Source: Cytophagales bacterium
GTDB lineage: Bacteria > Bacteroidota > Bacteroidia > Cytophagales > Spirosomataceae
Assembly (NCBI GenBank): GCA_013298805.1
Contig: JAAFIU010000004.1
Coordinates: 1-64,000 of the forward strand
Length of the DNA stretch: 64,000 nucleotides
Direction: 5' to 3'
Numbering within the stretch: the first letter of the stretch is position 1; every line of letters begins with the position of its first letter. Shown in pieces: positions 58,634 to 64,000 of the stretch. Both the position numbers and the translations under genes were made by a program. The notes beneath the pieces were generated by a model that searched no databases, had not been told where the DNA came from, and saw only the letters and a program-made list of their open reading frames with translations.

Positions 58634-58662
58634 AAACTACCAACCAATCCCTATAAATACAA

Positions 58663-59514
58663 ATGGCTTTAGACCAAAATTTTGAACACGAAATAGACGA
58701 AACAGAAGGCAATGAAATGTCTTTTCTTGACCATCTTGAAGAATTACGTTGGCATATCATACGCTCATTGATTGCCATTTTTGTTTTTACTACGATAGCT
58801 TGGGTTTTCCAGAAAGAGATTTTTGGGGGAATTATCATGGCTCCTTCCAAATCAGAATTTTGGACAAATCGTATGTTATGTAAATTGGCTGATTTGACGG
58901 GTGTAGAAGGTTTATGCTTCAAACAAGCAGATTTTATATTACAAAGTCGTGAGGTTTCGGGGCAATTTATGATGGCTCTTACGCAGTCAATTATGGTGGG
59001 TTTATTACTATCGTTTCCTTATTTTTTCTGGGAAATTTGGCGTTTTGTGAAACCTGGTTTAAAAGCCAAAGAAGCTAAAGCTGCCAGAGGAGCTGTATTT
59101 TGGGTTTCATTATTGTTTTTTATGGGTGTTAGTTTTGGGTATTTTGTGGTTTCTCCAATGGCAATAAACTTTTTGGCGAGCTTCAAATTAGATGATTCTA
59201 TTCAAAACCAATTTGACATTAATGATTATATCTCATTACTTTCAACAATGACTTTAGCTTGTGGGATTACTTTCCAGTTACCGATGATTGCTTACGTGCT
59301 GTCGATGGTGGGTATTCTTACGCCTAAATTCATGCGTGAATATCGTCGTCATGCTTTGGTCGTGATTTTGATTATTGCGGCAATTATCACGCCTTCACCT
59401 GATATGATTTCTCAGCTTTTGGTAACCTTACCACTTTTGGGGCTTTATGAAATAAGTATCATTGTTTCGGCAAGAGTGAACAAACAACGCCAAGCGGAGA
59501 CGTTAGAAGATTAA
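58663..59514 (+). CDS. tatC: Twin-arginine translocase subunit TatC
   Basis: EMSFLDHLEELRWHIIRSLIAI; VFWVSLLFFMGVSFGYFVVSPMAINFLASF; ITPSPDMISQLLVTLPLLGLYEISI. Confidence 0.95.
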   Translation: MALDQNFEHEIDETEGNEMSFLDHLEELRWHIIRSLIAIFVFTTIAWVFQKEIFGGIIMAPSKSEFWTNRMLCKLADLTGVEGLCFKQADFILQSREVSGQFMMALTQSIMVGLLLSFPYFFWEIWRFVKPGLKAKEAKAARGAVFWVSLLFFMGVSFGYFVVSPMAINFLASFKLDDSIQNQFDINDYISLLSTMTLACGITFQLPMIAYVLSMVGILTPKFMREYRRHALVVILIIAAIITPSPDMISQLLVTLPLLGLYEISIIVSARVNKQRQAETLED

Positions 59515-59534
59515 TTAGATTTAAAGATAAACAC

Positions 59535-59577
59535 AAAAAACGGTCAGGTGAAATAAATCATCTGACCGTTTTTTGTT
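59535..59577 (+). terminator. Intrinsic terminator of tatC
   Basis: aaaaaacggtcaggtgaaataaatcatctgaccgttttttg. Confidence 0.88.
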
Positions 59578-59584
59578 TGTGTGA

Positions 59585-59750
59585 ACGACGATTTGTAGGA
59601 TGGAGTTTATGATTTGTATTTTCGTCTGAACTAAGATTTGTTGGATGTATGGATTTTATGATTTTCTAAGAATAATCTTACAATCTTTTCATCAAGTAAA
59701 TCATGGTTCAGACCAAAATCTTGTCATCCAATAAATCATACTTCAGACAT
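59585..59750. repeat. Double GTCTGAACT-family palindromic element
   Basis: gtctgaactaagatttgttggatg ... catggttcagac plus a second right arm catacttcagac. Confidence 0.75.
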
Positions 59751-59752
59751 AC

Positions 59753-61300
59753 TTAAACCCCCGCAACTGAAAGTTTCACTCCCGCTGCCATAGTCAAATT
59801 TCCGTAGTTTTGAAGATTTTTGATGCTTGCGTTGGCACTCAAAGTCACGGTATGACCAATGCAAATTCGAGCATTTTCAGTTGCGAAAGGCACACGCCCA
59901 CACGACCATGTTTTTTCATCGTGCCAACTTCCTGTTTTTATCGTACAAACTTCGTCGGTAAATAAGGAAACAGTATCAAAGGTTTTGTTGAGTAATAGCG
60001 AAGTAGCATCCGTTTTACTTCTTCCGAACCAGTCGATAAGAATATCCCAATAAATTCTTCGGAAGTCGATTTGCATTTTTAAATCTTGATTTCCCGTTGT
60101 TCCATTCAAATCGGTTGGTAAATTAGAATATCCCCCAATATTTGGATTTCTACCGACCATTTGACGTTTTAGACTTGAGCCAAAAACAAACATCGGAGCG
60201 GCTACACCGTGGTCAGTACCAGCACTTGAGTTTGAGTTGGCTCTTCTTCCAAATTCTGAAAAAGTAAATCCAACCACTTTGTCTTCCATACCTCTCTGTA
60301 ATAAATCCGCCTGAAAAGCATTAATGCCGTCTGATAATTTACCTAACAAAGTAGCATGAGCCCCCAATACATTATTCCCTGATTGAACTTGGGTTGAGTG
60401 AGTATCAAATCCGCCAATGGTCAGAAAGTACACTTTTGTTTTTAGTCCACCACCCACTAATCTTCCCACAATTTTCAATTGGTCGGCAATGGAGTTTCCA
60501 GTTGGATAAGTTGGGGCTGGGGTAATATTTCCAGCATTATGGGCGGCTGTAATCTCAGCAGAATAACCAACGGCTAAGGCTTGCTGTTGACGGATAAACG
60601 AAACTAAATCTCCTGCTTCACAGCAAGGCAAGTCAGTAGTTGTTCCACCGCTACCACCGCCAACCAAAGTGGCATAACTGGCGGGGTCATTGATAGCCAC
60701 TGCCATTGACTGACTACTTCCCAAAACGGTTGTGGAGGTTAAATATCCAATCTGAATTGCCAGAGGGTCTTCCATTGTGGCATTGGCATTATCACGGTCT
60801 GTAATGGGTGGGACTGGATAATTAGCAAAGCGGTCTTCCAAATATCTACCTGCCCATCCCGTATCTGCCTGTATATTTGCCTCCGAACCCGTCATCCAAA
60901 TATCCGTAGCTCTGTAATGTGAATAACTTGGCGTGGGGTATGACACCGAATGTACCACTGCCAATTTCCCATTATCATGCAACTGTTTTAAGCCCGTCAT
61001 ACTTGGATGAAGACCCGTCGAGCCGTTACCAATGGGTAAAACAGACCCTTGCGGTATGGCAATATTGCTTCTTAAATTTCCATATTGGGTATATTGGTCG
61101 AGTGGAATAACGGTATTTAAGCCGTCATTTCCACCATTCAGATATATGATTACTAAAACACGGTCTTTGGCAAGTGCGTCTGTTTTCATTAACGACTGTA
61201 CAAGTGGAGAATTAGCTCCGAAGGCTTTCACGCCCATTCCGCCCACCATTACGGGAACTAAAAAAGAAGACGTGGCAGCAAGGAAATCTCTACGTTTCAT
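59753..61300 (-). CDS. DUF1501 domain-containing protein with G8-like C-terminal segment
   Basis: VLVIIYLNGGNDGLNTVIPLDQY; FSEFGRRANSNSSAGTDHGVAAPMFVFG; C-terminus GSWHDEKTWSCGRVPFATENARICIGHTVTLS. Confidence 0.88.
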   Translation of the reverse strand: MKRRDFLAATSSFLVPVMVGGMGVKAFGANSPLVQSLMKTDALAKDRVLVIIYLNGGNDGLNTVIPLDQYTQYGNLRSNIAIPQGSVLPIGNGSTGLHPSMTGLKQLHDNGKLAVVHSVSYPTPSYSHYRATDIWMTGSEANIQADTGWAGRYLEDRFANYPVPPITDRDNANATMEDPLAIQIGYLTSTTVLGSSQSMAVAINDPASYATLVGGGSGGTTTDLPCCEAGDLVSFIRQQQALAVGYSAEITAAHNAGNITPAPTYPTGNSIADQLKIVGRLVGGGLKTKVYFLTIGGFDTHSTQVQSGNNVLGAHATLLGKLSDGINAFQADLLQRGMEDKVVGFTFSEFGRRANSNSSAGTDHGVAAPMFVFGSSLKRQMVGRNPNIGGYSNLPTDLNGTTGNQDLKMQIDFRRIYWDILIDWFGRSKTDATSLLLNKTFDTVSLFTDEVCTIKTGSWHDEKTWSCGRVPFATENARICIGHTVTLSANASIKNLQNYGNLTMAAGVKLSVAGV

Positions 61301-61377
61301 AATTGTATATTTTGATGCTTATGAGCTTTGTGTTTAATTGATAACTTCTTTTACAGGCAACATTCCCGTATGACTTC

Positions 61378-63096
61378 TTAACCAATACTGTATTCTGCCA
61401 TTCTGAGTAAATACTTCATTAGGTTTTCTAATTTCGTTTTCACAGTATTGGTATTAGTTGTATTAGGAGTGGCTTTATAGGCATTCCACTGACTTGTCCA
61501 ACTGGTTCTTGGTTGTAATGACAGCATAATGGTATCGGTTAGAAACGTCATTTGATTGGCCGTAAGTGGGGTGGCTAATAAATTAGTTGTGACCAATTCT
61601 ACAACTTTAGCAGCATCGGTTACATCATAATTAGCAGGAACTGGAATTGTCGAATTATGATTCACATTGGTTAAGTCAACCATTGCTAACATATCAATTT
61701 TGATGGTAATTAATGGCGTAATTCCAGAAACAAGTGTTCGCCCAGTCACTAATTTATCTGTAAATGAATTGCGTAAGCCAACCTGAGAAGTATTTATCCA
61801 GTTTCTTGAATATCCTGTTTGAAAATAAGCATCATACCCAAAAACCGTAGGCTGGTCGAGAACTGCCATTTGCATTTCATTCATTCTGTCATAAATATAT
61901 TGAGCATAAGTACGATGATTTTTGATACTATTAATCAAATTGTTAGCATCAATGACAGGAACGGAGAAGTTGAACAAACGATAAGCACCAATAGTAAATT
62001 CAGCGGGCGATTTAATAATTGCTCCGAGGTTTCCAATATCATAAAAATGTTCGGAAGACAATAATTTTTGGATAATAGGTTTTATCTCAAAAGCTCTTCC
62101 AGTCACGGGGTCTTGGCTTTTAAAGATATTCGCCAAAGGTATAATAATGTTATCCTCAATTGCTTGGGTAACATTAGGGTTTACAAAAAAACGATATAAT
62201 TTTCGGCAAATAAATTTTGGTGTTTCGGGGTGACGAAAAAGCATACTGAGTAAATCATCTATTTCCACTTCTCCCACATTATTATAACCCACAGGAATTG
62301 AAACGGGCGTAGAAATAGTAGTGCCTAAAGTCGGATTGGCAGGGTCTGGATAACTCAAAGAAAATTGTTTTGGGGTCGTATCATGCCGTGATAAAGTAAA
62401 ATAACTATCAACTAAGGTTGTTCCGTTTGAATAAAAATTTCTATATCGCCAACCAGTCAATACTCGGGCAGCGGCTTTCACGTCATTTTCAGTATAATTA
62501 CTATTACCAGCAAAATCTTTTGCTCCTACCACAAATAGCTCCTGTAATTCACGAGCATAATTTTCGTTTGGCGTTCCCTTTGTGCTATCATTTCCATTCA
62601 AGAATTTCAGCATGGCGGGGTCTTTCGTAATATCACGAACAAAATCTTTGAAATTGCCTAAAACGCTGCTTCTTACCAACATAAAATACTTATAAATAGC
62701 TCTATATTCATCAACTGCTACTTCTGTTGTTACGAAGTGATTTTGCCAAAAAAGAGTCATTTTATCAATAATAGAAGGGTTTCCTCCTTGTGCCGCCATC
62801 ATGTTTATCCACCAATATTTATAATAATAGCGGAAATCAAAATTTCGACCAAGCGTAGAATCATACAGCGAATCTACATATTCTTGTCCTGCGGTAGTTT
62901 TGGTCTCATTCAAGTCTATTGGAGGAGACGGAGAATAATTAATATTATTGATAAGATTTTGAATAGCCACACTGGCAGTCAACCCCTTAAAAGTGTTTAT
63001 CTCTGAATGGGTAGCACCAAAGGTCGTTCTACGAAGCAAATGAGCCGCTTGAGCCGCCGTCAAGGCTTGCCCGTAAGGGTTCAATGAATAGTTCAT
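61378..63096 (-). CDS. DUF1800 domain-containing protein
   Basis: AAHLLRRTTFGATHSEIN; MTLFWQNHFVTT; NENYARELQELFVVG. Confidence 0.9.
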   Translation of the reverse strand: MNYSLNPYGQALTAAQAAHLLRRTTFGATHSEINTFKGLTASVAIQNLINNINYSPSPPIDLNETKTTAGQEYVDSLYDSTLGRNFDFRYYYKYWWINMMAAQGGNPSIIDKMTLFWQNHFVTTEVAVDEYRAIYKYFMLVRSSVLGNFKDFVRDITKDPAMLKFLNGNDSTKGTPNENYARELQELFVVGAKDFAGNSNYTENDVKAAARVLTGWRYRNFYSNGTTLVDSYFTLSRHDTTPKQFSLSYPDPANPTLGTTISTPVSIPVGYNNVGEVEIDDLLSMLFRHPETPKFICRKLYRFFVNPNVTQAIEDNIIIPLANIFKSQDPVTGRAFEIKPIIQKLLSSEHFYDIGNLGAIIKSPAEFTIGAYRLFNFSVPVIDANNLINSIKNHRTYAQYIYDRMNEMQMAVLDQPTVFGYDAYFQTGYSRNWINTSQVGLRNSFTDKLVTGRTLVSGITPLITIKIDMLAMVDLTNVNHNSTIPVPANYDVTDAAKVVELVTTNLLATPLTANQMTFLTDTIMLSLQPRTSWTSQWNAYKATPNTTNTNTVKTKLENLMKYLLRMAEYSIG

Positions 63097-63324
63097 TGTG
63101 TAATGTGTTAGTGATTAATAATGGGAGATAATACTTGTATGGTGAAGGACTGTAAATTTTGTGGCGTAAGTAGAATGTACCAGAATTCTATTTTAGTGTT
63201 TAATTATTTGCTAAATTTAGTAAATAACATTGTTTTTTGATGTAGAGTAGCATTAAAAAATGAGTAAATGGTAATTTTGTCAACAAATACATACAGAACA
63301 AGAATTGTGTAATTCATTATATTT

Positions 63325-64000
63325 ATGAAAAAAGTAGCTTTATTATTTTTATTGTTTTCTTTCCAAATTCAAGCTCAGAAACCACTAACGGCTATTTTAG
63401 GGGCATTTAGTGACGAAGTAAAATTGTTGGAAGACTCACTTCAAAATAAACAGATTGTAAATCTGAAAGGAATCCGTTTTCTCACGGGCGAATTACGTGG
63501 GCGTTCGGTAGTAGTTGCTCTTACGGGCGTAGGCAAGGTAAATGCCGCCATGACCACTACTATTTTATTGATGAATTGGCAACCACAGCAACTGATTTTC
63601 ACGGGTATTGCAGGAGGCGTAAATCCAGAGATTATGCCAGGGGATATGGTTATTGCTAAGTCAACCATTCAGCACGATTTTGGTAAAATTGACTCTACGG
63701 GCATGGTGTTGTGGCAAACCTTTAATCCAACTGATAAAACCAGAAATCCACTCTATTTTCCTGCTGATTCAATCTTGCTACAAAAGGCCCAAAAAGTGTC
63801 AAGTCTGACTAAATACAAGGAAATTGTGGGTAGAAAGGTAAAAGTCATGACAGGAATCGTAGCTACGGGAGACGTATTCGTAAACTCAGACGAAAAAGTA
63901 AAGGAACTCCAATACAAACTCAAAGCCGATGCAACCGAAATGGAAGGAGCCGCCGTTGCCCAAGTTTGTTACGAATTAAAAATACCATGCCTAATTCTCA
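63325..64000 (+). CDS. Secreted 5'-methylthioadenosine/S-adenosylhomocysteine nucleosidase-like phosphorylase-fold protein (partial, runs off the window)
   Basis: Signal peptide MKKVALLFLLFSFQIQAQ; ALTGVGKVNAAMTTTILL; FTGIAGGVNPEIMPGDMVIA; ATEMEGAAVAQVCYE. Confidence 0.85.
   Translation, partial: MKKVALLFLLFSFQIQAQKPLTAILGAFSDEVKLLEDSLQNKQIVNLKGIRFLTGELRGRSVVVALTGVGKVNAAMTTTILLMNWQPQQLIFTGIAGGVNPEIMPGDMVIAKSTIQHDFGKIDSTGMVLWQTFNPTDKTRNPLYFPADSILLQKAQKVSSLTKYKEIVGRKVKVMTGIVATGDVFVNSDEKVKELQYKLKADATEMEGAAVAQVCYELKIPCLIL

Overview
64-kb chromosomal window from a Bacteroidota (Cytophagales-like) genome, judged from gene content, codon style and intergenic repeat style. Left part: tRNA-Arg(CCG), then a nitrate/nitrite assimilation island at about 1.2-20.4 kb. 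It holds a NarX/NarL-like two-component pair, nirD, nirB, a uroporphyrinogen-III methyltransferase, a NarK-type MFS transporter, an outer-membrane channel, NrtA/NrtB/NrtC-like ABC genes, a nitrate reductase fused to a NirB-like FAD/[2Fe-2S] module, and a rubredoxin-tailed protein. The rest is mostly housekeeping or ordinary accessory genes: ECF sigma factor, kduI, ABC exporter, M16 and M14 peptidases, SdpR/SdpI, eutB, asd, hpt, Kir-like channel, pnuC, nth, an NCS2 permease, glyA, tatC, and a DUF1501/DUF1800 pair. The most unusual signals are non-coding. (1) Many sequence-unrelated palindromic elements of similar architecture fill the intergenic spaces; some are nested, and one 159-bp element has 19-bp terminal inverted repeats and an apparent 5-bp target duplication. 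(2) One such palindrome (108 bp) appears to be inserted in frame in the nitrate reductase gene. (3) Two hairpins with different stems share the same TGGGGG hexaloop (GA-TGGGGG-TC) in the leaders of the porin and nrtA genes. (4) Four hairpins with different stems share a TTCAAA(A) apex and have the same orientation relative to the downstream gene. (5) Two ATTTAGA-N6-TCTAAAT operator-like sites lie upstream of sdpI-sdpR. (6) The NCS2 permease 3' end is duplicated, and the differences are almost all synonymous. All calls come from reading the sequence; no database search was possible.
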